DNA of 64,000 nt from Burkholderia cepacia (GTDB taxonomy: Bacteria; Pseudomonadota; Gammaproteobacteria; Burkholderiales; Burkholderiaceae), in NCBI RefSeq assembly GCF_001718835.1, contig NZ_CP013443.1:1488001-1552000 (forward strand), written 5' to 3'. The notes under the pieces were generated by a model. That model ran no database searches, was not told the origin of the DNA, and worked only from the letters and a program-made list of their open reading frames with translations. Of the stretch, positions 37,967 through 46,347 are shown in pieces. Every line of letters starts with the position of its first letter. Positions within the stretch are counted from its first letter, which is position 1. The translations under genes were made by a program, and so were the position numbers.

Positions 37967-39004
37967 ATGACTTCATCGATCCGACCCGCACCGGTGCGCA
38001 TCGGCATCGCCGGCCTCGGCCGGCTCGGCCGCCGCCACGCGGAAAACCTCGCGCGCCGCGTGCCGGGTGCGGTGCTCGCGGCCGCGTGCAGCCCGGTCGC
38101 CGACGAATGCGCGTGGGCGCGCGACGCGCTCGGCGTGCCGCGCGTGCATGAGGATTTCGCGTCGTTCGTCGCCGATCCCGAGCTGGACGCGGTGTGGCTC
38201 GTCACGCCGTCGGCGCTGCACGCGGACCAGATCGTCGCCGCGCTCGCCGCGGGCAAGCACGTGTTCTGCGAGAAGCCGCTGTCGCTCGATCTCGCCGAGT
38301 GCGAGCGGGTGCTCGCGGAAGCGGCCGCGCGGCCGCACCTGCAGGCGACGATCGGCTTCATGCGCCGCTTCGATCCGAGCTATCGGGATGCCTACGCGCG
38401 GGTCGCGGCCGGGCAGATCGGCCGGCCGTTCCTGGTGCGCTCGCAGACCTGCGACCGGAACGACCCCGACGGCTTCTTCGTGCGTTTCGCGCCGACCTCC
38501 GGCGGGATCTTCCTCGACTGCACGGTGCACGACATCGACGTCGCGCGCTGGCTGCTCGGCGGGCCGCGCGCGAAGCGCGTGTTCGCGGCGGGCACGATCG
38601 CGCTGCACGACGGGCTGCGCGCGTGCGGCGATGTCGACAACGGCGTCGCGATCTGCGAGTTCGACGACGGGCGCCTCGCGATGTTCTACGCGTCGCGCAC
38701 GATGGCGCACGGCAACGACACGCACTCGGACGTGATCGGCACGGCCGGCGCGCTGACGATCGGCGCGAACCCGCGCGCGAACCGCGTCGAGATCTACGAC
38801 AAGTTCGGCATCCGCAATACGTGCACGCCGACCTTCTTCGAGCGCTTCGAGGAGGCGTTCCTGCTCGAGGCGCAGGCGTTCGTCGCGGCGATCAACGGTG
38901 CGCGCGACACCGGCGCGGCGACCCTTGCCGACGCGCTCGAGGCGACGCGGATCGGCCACGCGCTGCGCACGGCGCTCGAAACCGGCCGGTCGGTCGACCT
39001 GTAG
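37967..39004 (+). CDS. Second Gfo/Idh/MocA-family dehydrogenase
   Basis: 345 residues. The same fold as IolG: GIAGLGRLGRRHAENL near the N-terminus, FCEKPLSLD near residue 100 and DCTVHDIDVARWLL near residue 185 with the catalytic pair. It is 18 bases downstream of iolG, with GGGGAGGG before the ATG, and therefore in the same operon. It probably oxidises a related inositol isomer (scyllo- or chiro-inositol) or a derivative; the sequence alone does not decide which. Confidence 0.85.
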   Translation: MTSSIRPAPVRIGIAGLGRLGRRHAENLARRVPGAVLAAACSPVADECAWARDALGVPRVHEDFASFVADPELDAVWLVTPSALHADQIVAALAAGKHVFCEKPLSLDLAECERVLAEAAARPHLQATIGFMRRFDPSYRDAYARVAAGQIGRPFLVRSQTCDRNDPDGFFVRFAPTSGGIFLDCTVHDIDVARWLLGGPRAKRVFAAGTIALHDGLRACGDVDNGVAICEFDDGRLAMFYASRTMAHGNDTHSDVIGTAGALTIGANPRANRVEIYDKFGIRNTCTPTFFERFEEAFLLEAQAFVAAINGARDTGAATLADALEATRIGHALRTALETGRSVDL

Positions 39005-39123
39005 CGGGCAGGGCGGCTGGAGGGGCGGGCTGCCCGGGGCTCCGGCAGCCCCGGCGGCGCTGCGGTAAAATCGCGGCTTCTTCCCGCGCCGCGTGTGGCG
39101 CGTCATTCGAAGGTCGACAGCCG

Positions 39124-39351
39124 ATGCAGATTCACAAGGAAGTGGACGCGCGCGGGCTCAATTGCCCGTTGCCGATCCTGCGTGCCAAGAAAGCGCTCGC
39201 CGATATGGAAAGCGGGCAAATCCTCAAGGTGCTCGCGACCGATCCGGGTTCGCAGCGCGATTTCGCCGCGTTCGCGAAGCAGACGGGCAACGAGATCGTC
39301 GAATCGACGACGCAGGACAAGACCTTCGTGTTCCTGATGCGCCGCCGCTGA
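39124..39351 (+). CDS. TusA/SirA-family sulfur carrier protein
   Basis: 75 residues. The short alpha/beta fold begins with DARGLNCPLPILRAKKAL, the CPxP motif of TusA/SirA/YeeD proteins whose Cys carries persulfide sulfur, for example to tRNA thiolation. No other sulfur-relay gene is adjacent. It starts 120 bases after the second dehydrogenase and has its own ribosome site (GAAGGTCGACAGCCG). The family call is firm; the specific partner is not shown. Confidence 0.85.
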   Translation: MQIHKEVDARGLNCPLPILRAKKALADMESGQILKVLATDPGSQRDFAAFAKQTGNEIVESTTQDKTFVFLMRRR

Positions 39352-39550
39352 CCGGCGCCGCCCGGTTCCGGCCGCGCCTGCGCTGGCGCGGCCGTGTTTC
39401 TGACAATTCTTAAACCTCGCTGTGCCGCACGCTACGTATACTGACCCGGCCGGTCGTCCGCACTCAACGGATGTCTCGGATGCGGTACGTCGATTCGAGG
39501 CGGGCACGGGGGCCATGCCTGACGCTACCGTCGTACAACGGGGAGAGGAC

Positions 39551-39967
39551 ATGTCCTTCAGACCAGGGACCATTCGAAGTCCGTCCGAAGCGAAACACAC
39601 CGCGCCTGCGTGCGCAACCGGGTTGGGCCGAGTCGAGCTCGACCCGCAACGGGACCGCCACGCGCGTGCCGCGCTGGAGGCCTACGCGGATTCGGCCGCG
39701 GCCGAGATGCCGTGGCTGGCCGAGTGGCTGCGCGACGCGCTGCCGGACGGGGAAGCCGGCGTCACGCAGTGCACGGCGACCGTCGAGCGCGTGTTCGATC
39801 TGGCGCAGGCGTGGGCGGCGAGCCAGCCGGACTACGCGGCCGCCGCGTGGGAGCGTGTGCGTGGGCAGTTGCTGGGATTGCTGCGGCAGCCGTTGCTGCG
39901 GCAGCCGCGCGTGCGGGTCGACGAGCCGGCCGACGAGTCGGACGACTGCGCGGCGCCGGTCGATTAG
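39551..39967 (+). CDS. Hypothetical protein with a tandem LLRQP repeat
   Basis: 138 residues from ATG 39551, which follows GGGGAGAGGAC; longer in-frame starts lack a ribosome site. The protein is mostly helical and acidic, with Trp-rich segments (EMPWLAEWLRDAL) and a tandem LLRQPLLRQP that comes from a 15-base direct repeat in the DNA. No signal peptide, membrane helix or known domain is visible. It stands alone between the TusA-like gene and the signalling operon. Confidence 0.55.
   Translation: MSFRPGTIRSPSEAKHTAPACATGLGRVELDPQRDRHARAALEAYADSAAAEMPWLAEWLRDALPDGEAGVTQCTATVERVFDLAQAWAASQPDYAAAAWERVRGQLLGLLRQPLLRQPRVRVDEPADESDDCAAPVD
39878..39907 (+). repeat. 15-base tandem duplication
   Basis: TTGCTGCGGCAGCCG occurs twice in direct succession, in frame, giving the LLRQPLLRQP segment. 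It is a likely replication-slippage site. Confidence 0.8.
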
Positions 39968-40030
39968 GCGCGCCGATTGCGTTTCGGGAAGGATTATTCG
40001 AAGAAAGGGCTGCCTGCCGCGCAATTTATT

Positions 40031-40062
40031 GGCGAATTTCATACTACTATGATGAAATCGCC
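40031..40062. promoter_or_regulatory. Imperfect inverted repeat upstream of the response regulator
   Basis: GGCGAATTTCAT (40031-40042) pairs with ATGAAATCGCC (40052-40062) apart from one bulged A. A TATGAT -10-like hexamer (40048-40053) lies in the loop. It could be an operator for the downstream regulator or an end structure for the gene upstream. Confidence 0.4.
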
Positions 40063-40174
40063 GGTTCGTCCGTGCCCCGTTTTTGAGATATAGGCCGGGT
40101 TCGTCCGCTCGTGCGCGTGGTGCGCGCCGCGGTGAGCGCGAGGAGTCGAACTGGATTTCGATTTGCGGGGTGCT

Positions 40175-40879
40175 ATGAGAATTGCTGTACTGGATGACGA
40201 TCCGGCCCAGACGGATTTCGTCAGTCAAACGCTGACGGCCGTCGGCCATACGTGCTATGCGTTCAAGGAAGGCAAGGCCCTGAAGAAGCGGCTGCAGCGC
40301 GAGACCTTCGATCTGCTGGTGCTCGACTGGAACGTGCCCGACATGTCCGGCGAGGAAGTGCTGAAGTGGGTGCGTGCGAATCAGACCGAGCACAGCCTGC
40401 CGATCATCTTCATGACGAGCCGTGACGACGAGGCGGGGATCACGCAGATCCTCAACGCCGGCGCCGACGATTACGTGGTCAAGCCCGTGTCGGGCCCGAT
40501 CCTGCGTGCGCGCATCGGCTCGCTGCTGCGCCGCGCGTATCCGGTCAACGCCGAGGCGACCGTTCGCGAGTTCGACCAGTTCCGTTTCGACGTGAACCTG
40601 AAGCAGGCCTACGTCGGCGACAAGGCCGTGAGCCTCACGCAGAAGGAATTCGAGCTCGCGCTGCTGCTGTTCCAGCACCTCGACCGGCCGCTGTCGCGCG
40701 CGCACATTCTCGACCTCGTGTGGAAGCAGGCGACCGACATCCCGTCGCGCACGATGGATACGCACATCTCGATGCTGCGCACCAAGCTCGGCCTGCGGCC
40801 CGAAAACGGCTATCGCCTCGCGCCGATCTACGGCTACGGCTACCGGCTCGAGCGGGTCGGCCAGGGAGAACCGGAGTGA
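40175..40879 (+). CDS. OmpR-family response regulator
   Basis: 234 residues from ATG 40175 (GGGG upstream). The receiver domain (1-120) has the acidic pocket DDD at residues 7-9, the phospho-acceptor Asp at residue 51 in VLDWNVPDMSG, and the conserved Lys in DDYVVKPVSG near residue 103. The C-terminal winged helix (about 135-230) with SLTQKEFELALLLFQ, RTMDTHISMLR and GYGYRL binds DNA. It heads a run with a LysM-FecR protein and a CHASE2 histidine kinase, its likely phospho-donor; the next gene starts 2 bases after its stop. Confidence 0.93.
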   Translation: MRIAVLDDDPAQTDFVSQTLTAVGHTCYAFKEGKALKKRLQRETFDLLVLDWNVPDMSGEEVLKWVRANQTEHSLPIIFMTSRDDEAGITQILNAGADDYVVKPVSGPILRARIGSLLRRAYPVNAEATVREFDQFRFDVNLKQAYVGDKAVSLTQKEFELALLLFQHLDRPLSRAHILDLVWKQATDIPSRTMDTHISMLRTKLGLRPENGYRLAPIYGYGYRLERVGQGEPE

Positions 40880-40881
40880 TC

Positions 40882-42264
40882 ATGGGGAGCGCCCAACGCA
40901 CGTCAGGCGCGCCGGGGCTGCGCGCGGCGCGTTTGCGCGCCGCGGCCCTCGGCGCGGCGTGCCTGCTCGCGGCGGCCGTCGCGGCCCAGCCGGCGGCCGC
41001 GCAATCGCGGCCCCGCGCGGCCGGCAAGACGGTCGTCTATACGACACGCGCCGGCGACACGCTGTACGACGTCGCCGCGCGCTACCTGCAGGGCGCGGAC
41101 GACTGGCGGCTGCTGCAGCAGATCAACGGCGTACCCGCGCCGAAGCACCTGCAGCCCGGCATCGCGCTGAAGCTGCCGGTGGCGCGTCTGCGCAAGGAGC
41201 AGCTTTCCGTGCGCATCGTCGCGGTGCAGGGGACGGCCGAACGCGCGTCCGGCGACGCTTACGCGCCGCTCGCGAACGACGCGACGCTCGCCGAGGGCGA
41301 TCGCGTGCGCACGGGTCCGAACGGCTTCGTGACGCTCGAGCTCGCCGACGGCACGCACATGAGCCTGCCGCCCGACAGCCAGCTCGACCTGAAGGCGCTG
41401 CGCCGCACGGTGCTGACCGGTACGCTCGATCGTGAGTTCGAGCTCACGCGCGGCTCGGTCGACAGCGAGGTCACCCACCTGAAGAAGCGCGACGACCGCT
41501 TCCAGATCCGTTCGCCGTCGGTCGTGGCCGGCGTGCGCGGCACGCACTTTCGCGTGAATTACGACGCGGCCGGCAGTGCGTCGACGCGCGTGGAAGTGCT
41601 CGATGGCGCGGTGGGCGTCGCGCGCAGCCAGCGTCCGGCGGACGCGACGCTCGTGCATGCGAATTTCGGCAGCGTCGCGACATCGTCCGGCACGGTCGGC
41701 GCGCCCGTCGAACTGCTGCCCGCACCGGCGCTCGTGGCGCCGGCCAAGGTGCAGGACGAGCCCGACGTCGCATTCGAGATCGCGCCGCTTGACCGCGCAC
41801 GCGCGTATCACGTGCAGCTGGCGCGCGACGCCGGGCTGCTCGACCTGTTCAGCCAGACCCGCACGGATACGCCGCGCGCGGTGTTCCGCAACGTGCCGAA
41901 CGGCACGTATTTCGTGCGGGTCGCCGCGATCGACGCGAACGGCCTCGAGGGCCGGCCGCGCACGTATGCGTTCGAGCGCCGCGTGATGGGACTCGACGCG
42001 AGCGCGTCGCCCGGTGCCGGCGGCTACGAGTTCCGCTGGTCGCCGAACGGCGCGGCCGCGAATGCACGCTACCGGTTCGTGCTGTCGCGCTCGAAGGACC
42101 TGAGCGCACCGGTCGTCGACCAGGTCGGCCTGCATGCGCGCCAGATCACCGTCGCGCACCTGCCGCCGGGCGACTATTTCTGGGCCGTGACCGTCGAGGA
42201 ATTCGAAGGCGGCAAGTTCTACGAGAAGACCAGTCCGGTCAGCGCGTTCACGCTGTCGCGCTGA
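40882..42264 (+). CDS. Exported LysM-FecR domain protein
   Basis: 460 residues from ATG 40882; a GTG at 40876 in the same frame is possible. A Sec signal (LLAAAVAAQPAAAQ) ends near residue 41. Residues 50-100 form a LysM domain (YTTRAGDTLYDVAARYL, ending LQPGIALKLP), which binds peptidoglycan. Residues 110-220 form a FecR domain, with LADGTHMSLPPDSQL and a VVAGVRGTHFRV motif. The rest is beta-rich, like tandem fibronectin-type modules. In this position between a regulator and a CHASE2 kinase it could present an envelope signal to the kinase. The role is inferred from domain order only. Confidence 0.85.
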   Translation: MGSAQRTSGAPGLRAARLRAAALGAACLLAAAVAAQPAAAQSRPRAAGKTVVYTTRAGDTLYDVAARYLQGADDWRLLQQINGVPAPKHLQPGIALKLPVARLRKEQLSVRIVAVQGTAERASGDAYAPLANDATLAEGDRVRTGPNGFVTLELADGTHMSLPPDSQLDLKALRRTVLTGTLDREFELTRGSVDSEVTHLKKRDDRFQIRSPSVVAGVRGTHFRVNYDAAGSASTRVEVLDGAVGVARSQRPADATLVHANFGSVATSSGTVGAPVELLPAPALVAPAKVQDEPDVAFEIAPLDRARAYHVQLARDAGLLDLFSQTRTDTPRAVFRNVPNGTYFVRVAAIDANGLEGRPRTYAFERRVMGLDASASPGAGGYEFRWSPNGAAANARYRFVLSRSKDLSAPVVDQVGLHARQITVAHLPPGDYFWAVTVEEFEGGKFYEKTSPVSAFTLSR

Positions 42265-42274
42265 TCCGCGGCGC

Positions 42275-44662
42275 ATGAAACCCGACTCCGTTTCCCCGCG
42301 GCGGCGCCTCGGCCGCCGCTTCCTGATCGAATGGATCGCGATCGGCTGCCTCGGGATCGCGGTGATCCTCGCGTGCGCGCTCGGCCGCCTGTCGACGAGC
42401 GTCGACGGCCTGATCTACGATCGGCTGCTGATGCTGCGCAGCCTGCCGCTGTCGCCCGACGTGGTGGTCGTCGACATCGACAACCAGAGCGTGTCCGCAC
42501 TCGGCCGCTGGCCGTGGTCGCGCGACGTGCACGCGCGGCTGCTCGACACGCTGGCGCGCGCGCAGCCGGCCGCCGTCGTCTACGACGTGCTGTTTACCGA
42601 ACCGTCCGCGGAGGATCGCGCGTTCGCGGACGCGATGAGCCACGTGCCGACCTTCCTGCCCGTGCTGCTGAGCCCCGAACAGGCGGACGGCACGCGCGCG
42701 GTCGATCCGCCGGTGGCCGCGCTCGCGGCGCGCGCGGTCGGGCTCGGCCACATCAACCTCGAAGTCGACCCCGACGGTATCGTACGCAGCGTCGCGCTGT
42801 TCGAAAGCGACGGCCGCGTGCGCTGGCCGCAACTGATGGTGCCCGTGTATCGTGCGATCCAGGGCGGCCGGCTGCATCCGGTCGGCGGCGTGCCCGGTGC
42901 GCACGCGCACGACCTGTCGCGCGACGCGGCGGGCGAGGGCCGCTACCTGATCCCGTTCAGCCGCAACACGCCCGCGTATCCGACGCTGTCGTTCGACGAC
43001 GTGCTCGAAGGGCGCGTGAAGCCCGACGCGCTGCGCGGCAAGATCGTCGTCGTCGGCGTGACGGCGTCGGGGCTGTACGACCGCTTCGCGACGCCCGTGT
43101 CCGGCGAGTTCGGGCCGCTCGCCGGCGTGTACATCCACGCCAACGTGCTCGACATGCTGGCGACCGGCAGCGCGATCTCGCCGGCGTCGCGCGCCGGGCT
43201 GTTCGCCGCGTCGCTGCTGCCGCTCGCCGTGCTGCTGGGCGGCTTCCTGATGCTGTCGCCGTGGCGCGCGCTGCTGCTCACGCTGAGCCTTGCCGGGCTC
43301 GCCGTCGTCGCGAGCATGGCGCTGCTGTTCGAGGCGCGCATCTGGCTGTCGCCGGCGCCCGCGATCTTCGGGCTGGTCGCCGTCTACCCGATCTGGAACT
43401 GGCGGCGCCTGGAAATGACGATGTCGTACTTGCGCCGCGAGCTGCAGCGGCTCGCCGACGAGCCGCACCTGCTGCCCGAGGTACCGCGCACGCGCAGCGT
43501 CGGCGGCGACGTGCTCGAGCGGCAGATGGCGCTGATGGCGCAAGCCGCGCAGCGCGTGCAGGACATGAAGCGCTTCGTGTGGGACAGCCTCGACAGCATG
43601 CCCGAACCGATCTTCGTGACCGACCTGGCCGGCACCGTGCTGATTGCGAACCATGCGGCCAAGCGCTACGGGTCGCGCCTGTTGCTGCCGCTGCCGGAAG
43701 GGCGGCCGCTGCGCACCGCGCTCGGCGAGCTGACGTTCATGAAGACCGTCGACGGCAATGCGGAACACGACGTGGCGATCCGCGAGCACTGGCCGGCCGT
43801 GCTCGACCCGACGCTCGAGGCCGAGCACGACGCGATGGCGCGCGGCATCGAGGTGCGCGATCGCGACGGGCTCGACCATCTGCTACGCTACGCGGCCTGC
43901 ACGAACGCGCAGGGCCGCGTGACGGGCTGGATCGCCGGTCTCGTCGACGTGACCGACCTGCATGCGGCCGAGCGGCAGCGCGAGGAAGCGCTGCACCTGC
44001 TGTCGCACGACATGCGCTCGCCGCAGTCGTCGATTCTCGCGCTCGTCGAAATCGAGCGGCAGCGCGTCGAGTCCGACGACGTGCGCGGGCTGCTCGCGCG
44101 GATCGAACGCTATGCGCACCGCGCGCTGTCGCTGGCCGACGAGTTCGTGCAGCTGGCACGCGCGGAGTCGCAGGTGTATCAGCTCGAAGTGACGAGCCTC
44201 GTCGACGTGCTGATCGATGCGAGCGACGAAGTGTGGCCGCAGGCGCAGGCGAAGCGCATCCGCGTCGATACCGACGTCGGAACCGACATGTGCTGGGTGC
44301 GCGCGGATCGCTCGCTGATCACGCGCGCGTTCGTGAACCTGTTGAACAATGCGGTCAAATACAGTCCGTCCGATACCGTGATCACGTGTACGCTGGCGGT
44401 CGAGCATGCGTCGAAACGGATGTTCTGTACGATTCGCGATCAGGGGTACGGCATTGCGCCGGAAGATCAGCGGCATCTGTTCGAGCGTTTCAAGCGGTTC
44501 CATGCCGGCGAGCGGCCCGAAATCTCGGGGTCCGGGCTCGGCATGGCATTCGTGAAGACGGTCGTCACGCGCCATGGGGGCAGCGTGTCGGTCGACAGCG
44601 AAGTGGGTGTCGGCACCGCGGTGACGGTGTCGCTGCCCGCGATCGACGAGCCGTCCGCCTGA
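42275..44662 (+). CDS. CHASE2-domain sensor histidine kinase
   Basis: 795 residues. One N-terminal helix (about 14-36) leads to a periplasmic CHASE2 sensor domain (residues 40-310: VDGLIYDRLL, VVVVDIDNQSVSALGRWPWSR, YDVLFTEP), then three closely spaced helices (about 312-370). A PAS-like region follows (about 430-555), then HisKA with His578 in LLSHDMRSPQSS and a HATPase domain with NNAVKYS, GYGIAPEDQ and GSGLGMAFVKTVV. The start is 10 bases after the FecR stop. It probably phosphorylates the regulator at the head of the operon in response to an envelope signal. Confidence 0.93.
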   Translation: MKPDSVSPRRRLGRRFLIEWIAIGCLGIAVILACALGRLSTSVDGLIYDRLLMLRSLPLSPDVVVVDIDNQSVSALGRWPWSRDVHARLLDTLARAQPAAVVYDVLFTEPSAEDRAFADAMSHVPTFLPVLLSPEQADGTRAVDPPVAALAARAVGLGHINLEVDPDGIVRSVALFESDGRVRWPQLMVPVYRAIQGGRLHPVGGVPGAHAHDLSRDAAGEGRYLIPFSRNTPAYPTLSFDDVLEGRVKPDALRGKIVVVGVTASGLYDRFATPVSGEFGPLAGVYIHANVLDMLATGSAISPASRAGLFAASLLPLAVLLGGFLMLSPWRALLLTLSLAGLAVVASMALLFEARIWLSPAPAIFGLVAVYPIWNWRRLEMTMSYLRRELQRLADEPHLLPEVPRTRSVGGDVLERQMALMAQAAQRVQDMKRFVWDSLDSMPEPIFVTDLAGTVLIANHAAKRYGSRLLLPLPEGRPLRTALGELTFMKTVDGNAEHDVAIREHWPAVLDPTLEAEHDAMARGIEVRDRDGLDHLLRYAACTNAQGRVTGWIAGLVDVTDLHAAERQREEALHLLSHDMRSPQSSILALVEIERQRVESDDVRGLLARIERYAHRALSLADEFVQLARAESQVYQLEVTSLVDVLIDASDEVWPQAQAKRIRVDTDVGTDMCWVRADRSLITRAFVNLLNNAVKYSPSDTVITCTLAVEHASKRMFCTIRDQGYGIAPEDQRHLFERFKRFHAGERPEISGSGLGMAFVKTVVTRHGGSVSVDSEVGVGTAVTVSLPAIDEPSA

Positions 44663-44699
44663 CAGGGCCGGGCACGACGGCAGGCATTTGGGGAAAGCC

Positions 44700-45314
44700 A
44701 TGAGAAAGGAATGGGCAGCGGCCGCGCTGGCGGCGTCGCTGTTGACGGGTTGCGCCGGCGTGACGAGCGGCGTGAGTGCGGTCGGGCAGCCGAACGCGTT
44801 CGCATCCGACGCACACGGCTACGATTTCGTGCGGACGGCCGCGCAGGCCGACGATGCCGAATACCGGCAGATCGAGACGCTCGTGCGCGACGAGCTCGCG
44901 CACCACGGCTTCGATGCGAAACCGCTCAAGGACGCGCGCTACCGGCTGTCGGTCGCCTACGCGACGCAGCCGACGGCGGTCGCGGCCGTCGCCGACCAGT
45001 GCGGTGCGGCGAGCAGCGCGTGCGTGACCGTCGACGGGCCGTCGCCGCTCGCGCTGCCGTTCGCCGGCAAGGTATACCGCCACGTGCTGACGCTGCGGTT
45101 CGTCGACGCGAAGTCGGGGGCCGACGTCTATCGCGTGACGGCGTCGCTGCGCGATCGCGAGCCGGGCACGCAGCAGGCCGCGCCGGCGCTCGTGAAGAGC
45201 GCGCTCGCGAAGGTGCCGTTCGACGCGGGCAATGGCTGGCTCGTCAAGACGAAAAAAGACGACGCGGGCGGGATGCCGGGCGTCGTCTCGGTGAAGCCGG
45301 CCGAAGCGCGCTGA
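44700..45314 (+). CDS. DUF4136-type lipoprotein
   Basis: 204 residues. A lipoprotein signal ends in the lipobox SLLTGC (Cys near residue 18). The DUF4136-like body has GYDFVRTAAQADDAEYRQIE, then LVRDELAHHGFD and a later VYRHVLTLRFVDAKSG. These outer-membrane or periplasmic lipoproteins are widespread and of unknown function. It follows the kinase gene by 37 bases and may be part of the same operon. It is convergent with galU. Confidence 0.75.
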   Translation: MRKEWAAAALAASLLTGCAGVTSGVSAVGQPNAFASDAHGYDFVRTAAQADDAEYRQIETLVRDELAHHGFDAKPLKDARYRLSVAYATQPTAVAAVADQCGAASSACVTVDGPSPLALPFAGKVYRHVLTLRFVDAKSGADVYRVTASLRDREPGTQQAAPALVKSALAKVPFDAGNGWLVKTKKDDAGGMPGVVSVKPAEAR

Positions 45315-45375
45315 GCGCCGGCCGGTGAGGCGAGGGCGGGGCCCGCCGGAGCGAGCCCTCGTGCCCTTGCCGCGT

Positions 45376-46260
45376 TCAGTCGGCCGGGTGTGCGCCGTCG
45401 CGCGTGCGCAGGTACGCGTCGAATTCCGCGCCGACTTCCGCGTGGCGCAGCGCGAATTCGACCGTCGCCTTCAGGTAGCCGAGCTTGCTGCCGCAGTCGT
45501 AGCGCGTGCCCTGGTACTTGTAGGCCAGCACCTGTTCATCGGCGAGCAGCGCCTGGATCGCGTCGGTGAGTTGCAGCTCGCCGCCCGCGCCGGGCTTCAG
45601 CGCGCGCAGGTGCTCGAAGATCCGCGGCTTCAGGATGTAGCGGCCGACCACGCCGAGGTTCGACGGCGCGACTTCCGGCGCCGGCTTTTCGACGATCGCC
45701 GACATCTTGACGATCGACTCCTCCCACTCCTTGCCGTCGACGATCCCGTACGACTTCGTCTCCGACGGCGGGATCTCTTCGACGCCGATCACCGAGCTGT
45801 GATAGTGGTCGAACACGTCGACCATCTGCTTCATCACGGGCGGGTTGCCGTCGAGCAGGTCGTCGGCGAGGATCACCGCGAACGGGTTGTCCGCCACGAG
45901 CTTTTCCGCGCACAGCACCGCATGGCCGAGGCCCAGCGCTTCCGGCTGGCGCACGTAGAAGCAGTCGACATGGCTCGGCTTGATGCTGCGCACGAGCTCG
46001 AGCAGCTTCTCCTTGCCGCGCGCCTCGAGTTCGGCCTCGACCTCGTACGACTTGTCGAAGTGATCCTCGATCGCGCGCTTGCTGCGCCCGGTCACGAAGA
46101 TCATCTCGGTGATGCCCGCGGCGATCGCTTCCTCGACCGCGTACTGGATCAGCGGCTTGTCGACGACCGGCAGCATTTCCTTCGGGCTCGCTTTCGTTGC
46201 CGGGAGGAACCGCGTGCCGAGACCGGCGACGGGGAATACCGCCTTGGTGACTTTCAACAT
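45376..46260 (-). CDS. galU: UTP-glucose-1-phosphate uridylyltransferase
   Basis: 294 residues, the expected length. It makes UDP-glucose for exopolysaccharide, LPS and trehalose pathways. The nucleotide-binding N-terminus GLGTRFLPATKASPKEMLPV and VDKPLIQYAVEEA are diagnostic, with LGHAVLCAEKLV and VGVEEIPPSETKSYGIVDG-type segments following. It is transcribed away from valS, with a TATAAT -10 box overlapping the intergenic space, and converges on the DUF4136 gene. Confidence 0.97.
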   Translation of the reverse strand: MLKVTKAVFPVAGLGTRFLPATKASPKEMLPVVDKPLIQYAVEEAIAAGITEMIFVTGRSKRAIEDHFDKSYEVEAELEARGKEKLLELVRSIKPSHVDCFYVRQPEALGLGHAVLCAEKLVADNPFAVILADDLLDGNPPVMKQMVDVFDHYHSSVIGVEEIPPSETKSYGIVDGKEWEESIVKMSAIVEKPAPEVAPSNLGVVGRYILKPRIFEHLRALKPGAGGELQLTDAIQALLADEQVLAYKYQGTRYDCGSKLGYLKATVEFALRHAEVGAEFDAYLRTRDGAHPAD

Positions 46261-46315
46261 GATCGAACCTTTATTCCTGTAATCGACTTGTCAGACAGCC
46301 TATGTTCACGTTCCG

Positions 46316-46321
46316 ATTATA
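46316..46321 (-). promoter_or_regulatory. Probable galU -10 box
   Basis: On the minus strand this reads TATAAT, 55 bases before the galU ATG at 46260. No clear -35 is visible because the upstream bases belong to the end of valS. Confidence 0.4.
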
Positions 46322-46347
46322 GTGAACGCAAACGACCTTACCGTTTG

